From positions 1-16,341 of the forward strand of contig CAZRLO010000061.1 in NCBI GenBank assembly GCA_964600965.1: DNA of 16,341 nucleotides. The letters are read 5' to 3'. Shown here piece after piece: positions 8,518 through 14,928 of the stretch. The notes beneath the pieces were generated by a model. That model saw only the letters and a program-made list of their open reading frames with translations, made no database searches and was not told the origin of the DNA. This stretch comes from UBA5972 sp964600965 (GTDB lineage Bacteria > Pseudomonadota > Alphaproteobacteria > Rhodobacterales > Rhodobacteraceae). Positions within the stretch are counted from its first letter, which is position 1; every line of letters starts with the position of its first letter. The position numbers and the translations under genes were made by a program.

Positions 8518-9369
8518 ATGCAATCACTGGAACCGGGGCTCTATTTTGTTGCGACGCCGATCGGTTCGGCGCGGGACATCACGTTGCGTGGGCTGGACAT
8601 TCTGGGATCAGCCGACGTTCTGGCCGCCGAGGACACTCGAAATACCCGCAGACTGCTCGATATTCACGGGGTCGCGCTGCGCGGAAGGCCGCTGCTGGCG
8701 TATCATGACCATAACGGCGCTGTGCAGCGGCCAAAATTGCTGGCGATGATCCGGGAGGGGAAATCGGTGGCCTGTGTCTCGGATGCCGGAACCCCGCTGA
8801 TCGCCGATCCGGGCTTTGCATTGGCGCGCGACGCGATTGCCGATGGGCAGAAGGTCGTTGCCGCACCCGGTGCCTCCAGCGTTCTGGCGGCGCTGGCGGT
8901 GGCGGGCCTGCCGACGGATCAGTTTTTCTTTGCCGGATTTTTACCGCACAAGCCCGTGGCACGACGCCGGGTTCTGGCGGGGTTGGCAGGCATCCCGGGC
9001 AGTCTGGTCATTTTTGAAAGCGCCAGGCGCGTTGGCAGATCCTTAACTGATATGGTGCAAGAATTGGGCGGGGACCGGCAGGCGGCGCTTTGCCGGGAAC
9101 TGACCAAGAAATTCGAAACCGTGGATCGTGGCGATCTTGCGGGATTGGCGGCAACTTATGAAAATTCGACTCCGAAGGGGGAAATCGTCGTGGTCATCGG
9201 CCCGGCACCGGATCGGGCGATTGAACCGGAACAGGTCCGTGAAATGCTGATGGAAGCGATCAGTTCCGGAAATTCGCTGCGGGATGCAGTGGATCTGGTT
9301 GCCGGACGATCCGGCGCGGCGCGAAAATTCGTCTATCAACTGGCGCTGGAAACGGAGCATCGCAAATGA
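8518..9369 (+). CDS. rsmI: 16S rRNA (cytidine(1402)-2'-O)-methyltransferase
   Basis: Methylates the 2'-OH of C1402 in the decoding centre of 16S rRNA, using S-adenosylmethionine. The tetrapyrrole-methylase fold motifs run in order: YFVATPIGSARDITLR at the start, AEDTRNTRRLL, YHDHN, VSDAGTPLIADPGF, APGASSVLAALAVAGLP, FAGFLPHK, RELTKKFET and PKGEIVVVIGP. The length of 283 residues compares with 286 in E. coli. The reading frame is open back to 8383, but that part lies across the divergent lipoprotein start and does not resemble the family. ATG 8518 (GGA four bases upstream) is preferred; TTG 8503 (AAGG five bases upstream) is an alternative adding five residues. It overlaps yraN by 4 bp (ATGA), and is probably the first gene of the rsmI-yraN-gshB-hydrolase operon. 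Confidence 0.95.
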   Translation: MQSLEPGLYFVATPIGSARDITLRGLDILGSADVLAAEDTRNTRRLLDIHGVALRGRPLLAYHDHNGAVQRPKLLAMIREGKSVACVSDAGTPLIADPGFALARDAIADGQKVVAAPGASSVLAALAVAGLPTDQFFFAGFLPHKPVARRRVLAGLAGIPGSLVIFESARRVGRSLTDMVQELGGDRQAALCRELTKKFETVDRGDLAGLAATYENSTPKGEIVVVIGPAPDRAIEPEQVREMLMEAISSGNSLRDAVDLVAGRSGAARKFVYQLALETEHRK

Positions 9370-9719
9370 GCGGCGCAATATCCTATCACAGTGGACTGGC
9401 GGCCGAAGAATCGGTCGCGCGGAAATACGAGAATTCGGGACATGAAATCGCGGCAAGACGCTGGCGCTCGAAGGCCGGCGAGATTGATCTGATCGCGCGA
9501 AAAGACGGCAACGTCGTCTTTATCGAAGTCAAAAAAAGCCGCAGCATTGCCCGCGCCGCCCAGATGCTCCGCCAACGTCAGATCGAACGGATATACACGA
9601 CGGCGGCCATTTACCTGGATGGCGAACCCGCCGGGCAGGACAGCGAAGCCCGGTTTGATGTGGCACTGGTGGACGGGCAGGGGCGCATCGACATACTGGA
9701 AAACGCCATCTGCGCCTGA
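9366..9719 (+). CDS. YraN family protein (UPF0102, endonuclease-like fold)
   Basis: A 117-residue cytoplasmic protein of the UPF0102/YraN family. The visible core is a PD-(D/E)XK-type nuclease motif: GEIDLIARKDGNVVFIEVKKS at residues 38-58 with E39, D41, E54 and K56 as the candidate metal and catalytic residues. Before it comes G..AEESVARKYENSGHEIAARRWR, also a family hallmark. The biochemical role in bacteria is not settled; links to DNA recombination or Holliday-junction processing have been proposed from the fold. Its start ATG shares bases with the rsmI stop (ATGA), consistent with translational coupling. The rsmI-yraN pairing is found widely in proteobacteria. Confidence 0.92.
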   Translation: MSGAISYHSGLAAEESVARKYENSGHEIAARRWRSKAGEIDLIARKDGNVVFIEVKKSRSIARAAQMLRQRQIERIYTTAAIYLDGEPAGQDSEARFDVALVDGQGRIDILENAICA

Positions 9720-9749
9720 GACGGTTGCAACCCGGGCGGACTTCGCTCA

Positions 9750-9768
9750 GACAGACGACAGCTCTGTC
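9750..9768. repeat. Perfect inverted repeat between yraN and gshB
   Basis: GACAGA at 9750-9755 and TCTGTC at 9763-9768 are exact complements around a 7-base loop. The hairpin occupies the 67-bp space between yraN and gshB, 18 bases before the gshB start. There is no T-run, so it does not look like an intrinsic terminator. It could be an operator dyad, an RNA processing or stability element, or chance. Confidence 0.4.
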
Positions 9769-9786
9769 AACACGTGGTGCGCCGGC

Positions 9787-10734
9787 ATGCCATTGAAAAT
9801 CGCCTTTCAGATGGACCCGATCGATGCAATCGATATTGCCGCTGACAGCACGTTCCGCCTTCAGGAAGAGGCGCAGGCGCGCGGGCATTCACTGTTCTAC
9901 TACACCCCTGAAAATCTGGCGTACCAACAGGGGCGGGTCACCGCACGGGGCTGGCCGCTTTCGGTTCGTCGCGAAGCCGGGAACCATTTCACGTTGGGCG
10001 AATATTGTGAGACGGACCTTGCCGACTTTGACGTCGTATGGCTGCGCCAGGATCCGCCCTTTGACATGGGCTACATCACGACCACCCATATTCTGGAGCT
10101 GATCACGGGCCCGACGCTGGTGGTGAACGACCCGGAATGGGTGCGGAATTACCCGGAGAAACTGCTGGTCCTGCAATTTCCCGACCTGACCCCACCCACG
10201 ACCATCGCGCGTGATCTGGAGACACTGAAGGCTTTCAAGGCCGAACACGGCGATATCATCCTGAAACCGCTCTACGGCAACGGCGGGGCCGGAGTGTTTC
10301 GCCTTGGCCCCCGGGACCGCAACCTGAATTCGCTGCACGAACTGTTTACCGGCATCAATCGCGAGCCGCTGATCGCCCAGAAATTCCTGCCCGACGTTGC
10401 GGACGGCGACAAACGGATCATTCTGGTCGACGGCGAACCGGTCGGGGCCATCAACCGCGTGCCTGCCAAGGGCGAAACCCGGTCGAACCTGCATGTCGGC
10501 GGACGCGCGGAACCGATCGGGCTTTCGGATCGTGACCGTGACATCTGCGGGCGGATCGGGCCGTTGCTGCGCAAGAGGGGCCAGGTTTTCGTCGGGATCG
10601 ACGTGATCGGCGGCCACCTGACGGAGATCAACCTCACCTCGCCAACCGGCATTCAGGAGCTGGAGCGGTTTGACGGCGTCAATGTTGCCGCGATGATCTG
10701 GCAGGCGATTGAACGGCGGGTTGCGGGCCAATGA
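9787..10734 (+). CDS. gshB: Glutathione synthase
   Basis: ATP-grasp ligase joining gamma-glutamylcysteine and glycine to make glutathione in the cytoplasm. The 315 residues match the family length (316 in E. coli). Motifs: KIAFQMDPIDAIDIAADSTF at the N-terminus, VWLRQDPPFDMGYITTTH, NDPEWVRNYPEKL, the ATP-binding DIILKPLYGNGGAGVFRL, DGDKRIILVDGEPVGAINR, and the C-terminal GIDVIGGHLTEINLTSPTG, which supplies metal-binding residues. The ATG at 9787 matches the family start; no other in-frame start lies between the yraN stop and this codon, and the ribosome binding site is weak. The stop overlaps the start of the following hydrolase (ATGA). Confidence 0.96.
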   Translation: MPLKIAFQMDPIDAIDIAADSTFRLQEEAQARGHSLFYYTPENLAYQQGRVTARGWPLSVRREAGNHFTLGEYCETDLADFDVVWLRQDPPFDMGYITTTHILELITGPTLVVNDPEWVRNYPEKLLVLQFPDLTPPTTIARDLETLKAFKAEHGDIILKPLYGNGGAGVFRLGPRDRNLNSLHELFTGINREPLIAQKFLPDVADGDKRIILVDGEPVGAINRVPAKGETRSNLHVGGRAEPIGLSDRDRDICGRIGPLLRKRGQVFVGIDVIGGHLTEINLTSPTGIQELERFDGVNVAAMIWQAIERRVAGQ

Positions 10735-11669
10735 AAATCCCGTTGCCAACGCTCAATTTCTTGCTGCGCAATGTCGAGAAACCTCATCTGCGTCGGGCCA
10801 CTGACGTCGTGCGACTGCGGCGGCGTTTCGGGTGCCAGGCGCGGTTGCTGTTTTCCAATCCAGCCGGTGCGACCTATCGCAAAGACCGTTTGCCCGGCGG
10901 GGATGGCGATATCGACGCGCTTTGGGCGACCGGGCGGGGTGCCAAACGGGACGGTGTCCTTTTGTACCTGCATGGCGGTGCCTACGTGATGGGGTCGCCG
11001 GACACACACCGAGCGATGCTGGCGCGCTTGTCGGAGATGACCGGGTTTCCGGCGCTGCTGCCGGATTACCGGATGGCCCCCGAAAATCCGTTTCCGGCAG
11101 GTCTGGAGGACGTATTTGCCGCCTATGAGGCCCTGATTTCGACCGGAACCGCGCCGGGGCGGATCATTCTTGGCGGCGACAGCGCCGGTGGCGGGCTGAT
11201 GCTGGCGTTGCTGCACCGGATCTGCGCGCGGGATCTGCCGCGGCCGGATGCGGTGTTTGCGTTTTCACCCTGGGTCGATCTGACATTGCGCGGCGGGACC
11301 CTGAAATCCAACGCCGCAGCGGACCCGCTTTTGCCGGTGGTGCGCACCGTGACCTCGCGTGATATGTACCTGAATGGTGCCGATCCGGCGGACCCGGCTG
11401 CGTCGCCGCTGTTCGGTGAATTCTCCGGTGCGCCGCCGGTTCTGATACAGGTCGGCGATTGCGAAATCCTGCTTGATGACAGCCGCCGCATGGCGGTGAC
11501 GCTGACTGATCAAGGCGTGGACGTGCGGCTGAAAATCCACCCGCTGGTTCCACATGTCTGGCAGATATTTCAGGGACGGCTGGCCGAGGCCGACGCGGCG
11601 TTGCGCGATGTCGCCGATTTTCTGGACGAGGTCCTTGATCCGGCGACAGGGGTGCCGTCTGCACGCTGA
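10731..11669 (+). CDS. Alpha/beta hydrolase (hormone-sensitive lipase family esterase)
   Basis: A 312-residue cytoplasmic-looking esterase or lipase with no signal peptide. HSL-family motifs are present: the oxyanion segment LYLHGGAYVMGS at residues 79-89, the YRMAPENPFPAGLED segment at 113-127, and the nucleophile elbow GGDSAGGGL at 148-156 with Ser151. The acid should come from EILLD at 245-249, where the position normally held by Asp in DPLxD is Glu245, and the base is His275 in PHVWQIF. The natural substrate is unknown; short-chain acyl esters are typical for the family. It overlaps gshB by 4 bp and so is probably co-translated with it, but whether it acts in glutathione metabolism cannot be told from sequence. 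The gene is convergent with comM across 77 bp, with no strong terminator seen. Confidence 0.9.
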   Translation: MKIPLPTLNFLLRNVEKPHLRRATDVVRLRRRFGCQARLLFSNPAGATYRKDRLPGGDGDIDALWATGRGAKRDGVLLYLHGGAYVMGSPDTHRAMLARLSEMTGFPALLPDYRMAPENPFPAGLEDVFAAYEALISTGTAPGRIILGGDSAGGGLMLALLHRICARDLPRPDAVFAFSPWVDLTLRGGTLKSNAAADPLLPVVRTVTSRDMYLNGADPADPAASPLFGEFSGAPPVLIQVGDCEILLDDSRRMAVTLTDQGVDVRLKIHPLVPHVWQIFQGRLAEADAALRDVADFLDEVLDPATGVPSAR

Positions 11670-11746
11670 ACCCGACGCCCGGCGGCCTCTTGCGGTCACT
11701 TTCCGCGAGGAATGACCGAATGGGGATGTCGTACCAGTTGACGCGA

Positions 11747-13258
11747 TTACCCGCTTCCCTGCATCATTCGAAACGATATCGCCTCGGCCAGATGGGGTTT
11801 GGCGACGTTTTTTGCCCCTTCAAGATCGGCGATGGTCCGGGCGACCCGCAAGACCCGGTGATAGCCCCGCGCGGTCAGGCGAAACCGCTCTGCAGCCTTG
11901 TTCAACAGGGCCGCCCCCTCGGCGTCGGGCGCCGCGATCTCTTCGAGCAATTCACCCTCGACATCCGCGTTCACGCGGCATCCGGGATGGGATTGCAGCC
12001 GCTTTGCCTGAAGTGCGCGCGCCCGCGCGACCCGCGCCGCGACGCTTTGCGAGTTCTCGCTGGTTTCCGGCAAGGCCAGATCGCCGATACTGACCGGCGG
12101 CACTTCGAGCCTGAGGTCGAACCGGTCCATCAACGGCCCTGAAACCCGTCCCAGGTAGTCGTCGCCGCAAAGCGGCGCGCGGTTGCAGGCGCGCCCGGGG
12201 TCCGCCAGATGCCCGCATTTGCACGGGTTTGCCGCCGCGACCAGCAGAAACCGGCAGGGATAGCGGATATGCGCATTGGCACGGGCCACCACCACGTCAC
12301 CGGTTTCAATAGGCTGGCGCAGCGTTTCCAGAACGGTGCGCGGAAACTCGGGAAACTCGTCCAGGAACAGAACGCCGTGATGGGCCAGCGAAATCTCGCC
12401 CGGCTTGGCCCCGCGCCCGCCGCCGACGATGGCGGCCATCGAGGCGGTGTGATGCGGGGTGCGAAAGGGGCGGGTGCGGGAAATTCCGCCTTCGCCGAGC
12501 AGACCCGCCAACGAGTGGATCATCGAAGTTTCCAGGGCTTCGCTCGCCTCCAGCGGTGGCAGGATGCCGGGCATCCGCGCGGCCATCATGGATTTGCCCG
12601 AACCCGGTGCGCCGATCATCAGCAAATGGTGTCGTCCCGCGGCAGCGATTTCCAGCGCCCGTTTCCCGCGTTCCTGTCCCTTGACGTCGCGCAGGTCGCG
12701 GGTGCCTTCTTGGGGCGGAACCTCGCCGGGTTCGGCCACCGCAATGGGGGCCCGGCCGTTGAAATGGTTGATGCAATCCAACAGAGTCGGTGGGGCGATC
12801 ACCTCGACCGAGCCGACCCAGGCGGCCTCGGCTCCGCAGGCCTGCGGGCAGACCAGACGGCACCCCTCGGCGGCGGCGGTCACCGCAGCGGGCAATGCGC
12901 CGATCACGGGCACCAAAGCGCCGTCCAGCGATAGTTCACCAAGCGCGACGGTGCGTGCAACATCGTCGCCGGGAATGGCATCGAGTGCCGAAAGCAATGC
13001 CAGCGCGATCGGCAGGTCGAAATGCGAACCTTCTTTCGGCAGATCGGCGGGCGAAAGGTTGACGACGATGCGCTTTGCCGGCAGCGCAATCGACATGGCG
13101 GTCAGGGCGGCGCGTACCCTTTCGCGCGCCTCGGACACCGCCTTGTCTGGCAGGCCAACGATCGAAAAGGCAGGCAATCCGGCGTTGACGGCGCATTGCA
13201 CCTCGACCAGTCGTGCATCCACGCCCTGAAACGCCACGCTGTAGGCATTGGCCACCAT
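11747..13258 (-). CDS. comM: YifB/ComM family Mg-chelatase-like AAA+ ATPase (branch-migration helicase)
   Basis: ComM is a hexameric helicase that promotes branch migration while imported single-stranded DNA is integrated during natural transformation. It consists of 503 residues. An N-terminal ChlI/Lon-protease-like domain (NAGLPAFSIVGLPDKAVSEA at 25-44, VNLSPADLPKEGSHFDLPIA at 66-85) is followed by a Mg-chelatase-type AAA+ domain with Walker A GAPGSGKS at 216-223, RTPHHTAS at 266-273, Walker B VLFLDEFPEF at 296-305 and MDRFDL at 377-382. Four cysteines at 346, 348, 358 and 364 (NPCKCGH and downstream) look like a zinc site. The C-terminal Mg_chelatase_C region ends in MMQGSG. The start ATG has GGAGAGG 6 bases upstream. 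In Rhodobacter capsulatus comM is needed to receive gene transfer agent DNA and is under CtrA control, which fits the possible operator at 13287-13323. Confidence 0.95.
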   Translation of the reverse strand: MVANAYSVAFQGVDARLVEVQCAVNAGLPAFSIVGLPDKAVSEARERVRAALTAMSIALPAKRIVVNLSPADLPKEGSHFDLPIALALLSALDAIPGDDVARTVALGELSLDGALVPVIGALPAAVTAAAEGCRLVCPQACGAEAAWVGSVEVIAPPTLLDCINHFNGRAPIAVAEPGEVPPQEGTRDLRDVKGQERGKRALEIAAAGRHHLLMIGAPGSGKSMMAARMPGILPPLEASEALETSMIHSLAGLLGEGGISRTRPFRTPHHTASMAAIVGGGRGAKPGEISLAHHGVLFLDEFPEFPRTVLETLRQPIETGDVVVARANAHIRYPCRFLLVAAANPCKCGHLADPGRACNRAPLCGDDYLGRVSGPLMDRFDLRLEVPPVSIGDLALPETSENSQSVAARVARARALQAKRLQSHPGCRVNADVEGELLEEIAAPDAEGAALLNKAAERFRLTARGYHRVLRVARTIADLEGAKNVAKPHLAEAISFRMMQGSG

Positions 13259-13286
13259 GTCTTGCCTCTCCGTTCGTAGGGAAAGG

Positions 13287-13323
13287 GTTAAGGCGTCATG
13301 GTTTATTTTTGGTAAATCTTAAC
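13287..13323 (-). promoter_or_regulatory. Possible CtrA-like operator in the comM leader
   Basis: Read on the comM strand, three close relatives of the CtrA half site TTAACC follow each other: TTTACC, five bases, TAAACC (13300-13316), then eight bases and an exact TTAACC (13286-13291). An exact inverted pair, GTTAAG at 13287-13292 and CTTAAC at 13318-13323, encloses the array. The published CtrA consensus is TTAA-N7-TTAA; the central pair fits the spacing with one mismatch in each half. It lies 28 to 65 bases before the comM start codon. Regulation by CtrA is inferred from this match and from knowledge of comM in Rhodobacter capsulatus. Confidence 0.38.
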
Positions 13324-13394
13324 GCAACCAGGAAAGTTCAGACCCGAGCGCCGTTACCGGCAAGCCGAATTTCGCGTCGTTTCGTGGTTTCATG

Positions 13395-13412
13395 GGCGCA
13401 ATCACCTGCGCC
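13395..13412. repeat. Perfect 6-bp stem hairpin upstream of comM
   Basis: GGCGCA at 13395-13400 pairs exactly with TGCGCC at 13407-13412 around a 6-base loop. It lies in the 209-bp gap between the histidine phosphatase stop and the comM start. No T-run follows on either strand, so it is not a canonical terminator. It might stabilise or terminate the cobU-phosphatase transcript weakly. Confidence 0.35.
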
Positions 13413-13418
13413 AGGGAT

Positions 13419-13447
13419 GGTCAGACCGATAGCCGATTTCCCTGACC
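13419..13447. repeat. Inverted repeat downstream of the histidine phosphatase gene
   Basis: GGTCAG at 13419-13424 and CTGACC at 13442-13447 are exact complements separated by 17 bases. It starts 21 bases beyond the phosphatase stop codon. It is a candidate 3'-end structure for the cobU operon together with the neighbouring hairpin at 13395-13412, although it lacks a T-tract. Confidence 0.3.
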
Positions 13448-13467
13448 GAAAGCCGCACGGACCGTCA

Positions 13468-14046
13468 TCACGGGCAGTGATTGACCCCCTGCACCCGCCA
13501 ACCGGGATCGAGGAATTCAAGCCGCGTGACGGAAAGATTGTCGATGCGGAACGCCAGTGCCGCTTTCGCGCTAAGGCCGGCCGCGCGCTGCAACTGGGTC
13601 AGGATCACGCCGAAATGCGCGACTGCAACGATGTCACCGCCGCCGATTTCTGCGTTCAGCCGGTCGACAATTCGGTCGACGCGGCGTGCGGTCTGGTTCC
13701 AGCTTTCGCCGCCGGGTGGTGCGATATCGCCGGGGTTTTCCCAGTATTGCCGGGAAATTTCGGGATGCGACCGCGCGACGTCAGCCGCCGATTTCGTCTC
13801 CCAGTCGCCAAAATTGATCTCGCGCAATTCGCGAAGATGGTGCAGTCGCGCGCGCCCGGACTGGATCGCGTCCGCCGTCGCAACGCTGCGCGATAGATCC
13901 GATGAAACCACCTTTGCGTCGGCGGGCAGAAAGCGCGCCAGCCGTCCCAGGGCTGCGGTATCGCTGAGGTCGGCGGGCAGATCGGTCGCGCCGATCAGGC
14001 CCTTGGCGTGCGTCGGGCCGTGGCGGACCCACCACCAGGTTGTCAT
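13468..14046 (-). CDS. Histidine phosphatase family protein (CobC-like, probable alpha-ribazole phosphatase)
   Basis: A 192-residue member of the phosphoglycerate-mutase/histidine phosphatase superfamily. The catalytic core is visible: VRHGPTHA at residues 7-14 with the phospho-accepting His9, SSDLSRSVATA at 48-58 with phosphate-binding Arg54, ELREINFGDWE at 73-83 with the general acid Glu76, and AVAHFGVI at 141-148 with His144. The short size and the position immediately after cobU (ATGA overlap) point to removal of phosphate from alpha-ribazole 5'-phosphate or adenosylcobalamin 5'-phosphate in assembly of the B12 nucleotide loop. That specific role is inferred from context; the fold and the catalytic residues are seen directly. 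Confidence 0.87.
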   Translation of the reverse strand: MTTWWWVRHGPTHAKGLIGATDLPADLSDTAALGRLARFLPADAKVVSSDLSRSVATADAIQSGRARLHHLRELREINFGDWETKSAADVARSHPEISRQYWENPGDIAPPGGESWNQTARRVDRIVDRLNAEIGGGDIVAVAHFGVILTQLQRAAGLSAKAALAFRIDNLSVTRLEFLDPGWRVQGVNHCP

Positions 14047-14582
14047 GAGCCCGTTTCCGGCAGGCAGCCCTTCAGGACCAGCGGCAATCCCGCTGTCACG
14101 GAAACCACCAGATCGGCGCTTTCGGCAACCTTCTGATTTAGGCGCCCCTGTTCGATCTGGAACCGCCGAGCAAGTGCATTTTCCGCGATGCCGCCGGCGC
14201 CGACATCATTGGTGACCATCACGACCGGGACGTTGGCCGAGGAAAGCGCGCGCGTCAGGTGCGCGGCCTCGCGATCGATATCCAACTTGGCCAGCATCAG
14301 GTTCGTCAGCCACATGGTCAGGCAATCGATCAGCAGAATCTCGCCCGTGCGCAAGGTTTCGAACCCTTGGTGCAGGTCGATCGGTTCTTCGATCAGGCGC
14401 CAAGTCGCATCGCGGCGCGCGCGGTGGCTCGCGATTTTCGCGGTCATCTCGTCGTCAAACGGCTCCGCCGTCGCCAGATAGACGGGTGCCATGCCTGATT
14501 GCCGCACGAAACGTTCGGCCTGGCGGGATTTTCCCGAAGACGCACCGCCGATGAACAGCGAAATTTTCGGAAAATTCTGCAC
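14043..14582 (-). CDS. cobU: Bifunctional adenosylcobinamide kinase / adenosylcobinamide-phosphate guanylyltransferase
   Basis: Phosphorylates adenosylcobinamide and then adds GMP to give adenosylcobinamide-GDP, the activated intermediate for nucleotide-loop attachment in cobalamin synthesis and salvage. It has 179 residues, the usual length. Motifs: P-loop IGGASSGKSRQAE at 11-23, YLATAEPFDDEM at 34-45, SHRARRDATW at 51-60 (H52 is the expected guanylylated histidine), LLIDCLTMWLTN, VTNDVGAGGIAENALARRF, QGRLNQKVAE and VTAGLPLVLKG. The start codon is GTG at 14580-14582, preceded by AGGA. It overlaps the phosphatase gene by 4 bp. No other cobalamin gene is near, and I could not find a B12-box cobalamin riboswitch upstream. 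Confidence 0.95.
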   Translation of the reverse strand: MQNFPKISLFIGGASSGKSRQAERFVRQSGMAPVYLATAEPFDDEMTAKIASHRARRDATWRLIEEPIDLHQGFETLRTGEILLIDCLTMWLTNLMLAKLDIDREAAHLTRALSSANVPVVMVTNDVGAGGIAENALARRFQIEQGRLNQKVAESADLVVSVTAGLPLVLKGCLPETGS

Positions 14583-14737
14583 GCGGTTTCCTGTAAGTGC
14601 TTGCCGGGAAAACTGGTATCAGCCTCAAGGTCCAAGCAAAAGACCCGTCGTGGGCAGCGCGCCGAAAATCCATGCGATGTGCGCGATCAAAAAGGCACCA
14701 TTGGCGAATTCGGGTGATGTCGGAACCACATGTCCAG

Positions 14738-14825
14738 CCGTCTGGCCGGCCAGCCGAACAGACGACCCGTCGGTTGGCCGCCCAGCCGCCTGACCGTCTG
14801 GCCGTCTAGCCGGCTAGACGAGCGG
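14738..14825. repeat. Eleven tandem degenerate copies of an 8-bp unit, consensus CCGNCTRG
   Basis: Split every 8 bases from 14738, the units are CCGTCTGG, CCGGCCAG, CCGAACAG, ACGACCCG, TCGGTTGG, CCGCCCAG, CCGCCTGA, CCGTCTGG, CCGTCTAG, CCGGCTAG and ACGAGCGG. The phase never slips over 88 bp. CCGTCTGG occurs twice exactly. Units in the middle (fourth and fifth) and the last are the most diverged. Because the unit is nearly self-complementary when shifted by half a unit, adjacent copies form palindromes. The function is unknown. It lies between the divergent cobU and coaBC genes. Confidence 0.75.
14803..14820. repeat. Perfect 18-bp palindrome inside the 8-bp repeat array
   Basis: CGTCTAGCCGGCTAGACG reads the same on both strands. 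A second, 12-bp perfect palindrome, CTGGCCGGCCAG, lies at 14742-14753 in the same array and is related in sequence. Such a dyad could be a protein-binding site or form a cruciform or RNA hairpin. Confidence 0.8.
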
Positions 14826-14847
14826 ATTCCTGGGTAATAGGATGATT

Positions 14848-14853
14848 TATAAG
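14848..14853 (+). promoter_or_regulatory. Weak candidate -10 element for coaBC
   Basis: TATAAG lies in the only A/T-rich patch of the intergenic region, just after the repeat array. No good -35 hexamer is found at 16-18 bases upstream, so the call is tentative. If used, it would give coaBC a leader of roughly 180 bases containing the inverted repeat at 14888-14928. Confidence 0.2.
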
Positions 14854-14887
14854 GAAAAACAGACGCATTTCGCCGGAAAGATGGCGG

Positions 14888-14928
14888 GAAACCGACCGGG
14901 CTCGGTACCAGGAAACATGATCGGTTTC
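14888..14928. repeat. Nested inverted repeat in the probable coaBC leader
   Basis: GAAACCGA at 14888-14895 pairs exactly with TCGGTTTC at 14921-14928. Inside, ACCG (14895-14898) and CGGT (14903-14906) can form a small inner hairpin. The element sits about 110 bases before the coaBC start. It does not match a riboswitch class I can recognise. Confidence 0.4.

Noticed and set aside
11670..11746. Convergent gap between the hydrolase and comM, inspected for a bidirectional terminator.
   Set aside because: Only a 4-bp GCGG/CCGC pair without a T-run; not enough for a terminator call.
13213..13896. Plus-strand open frame of 227 residues across the comM leader and the histidine phosphatase.
   Set aside because: It runs antisense to two identified genes and has no recognisable motif.
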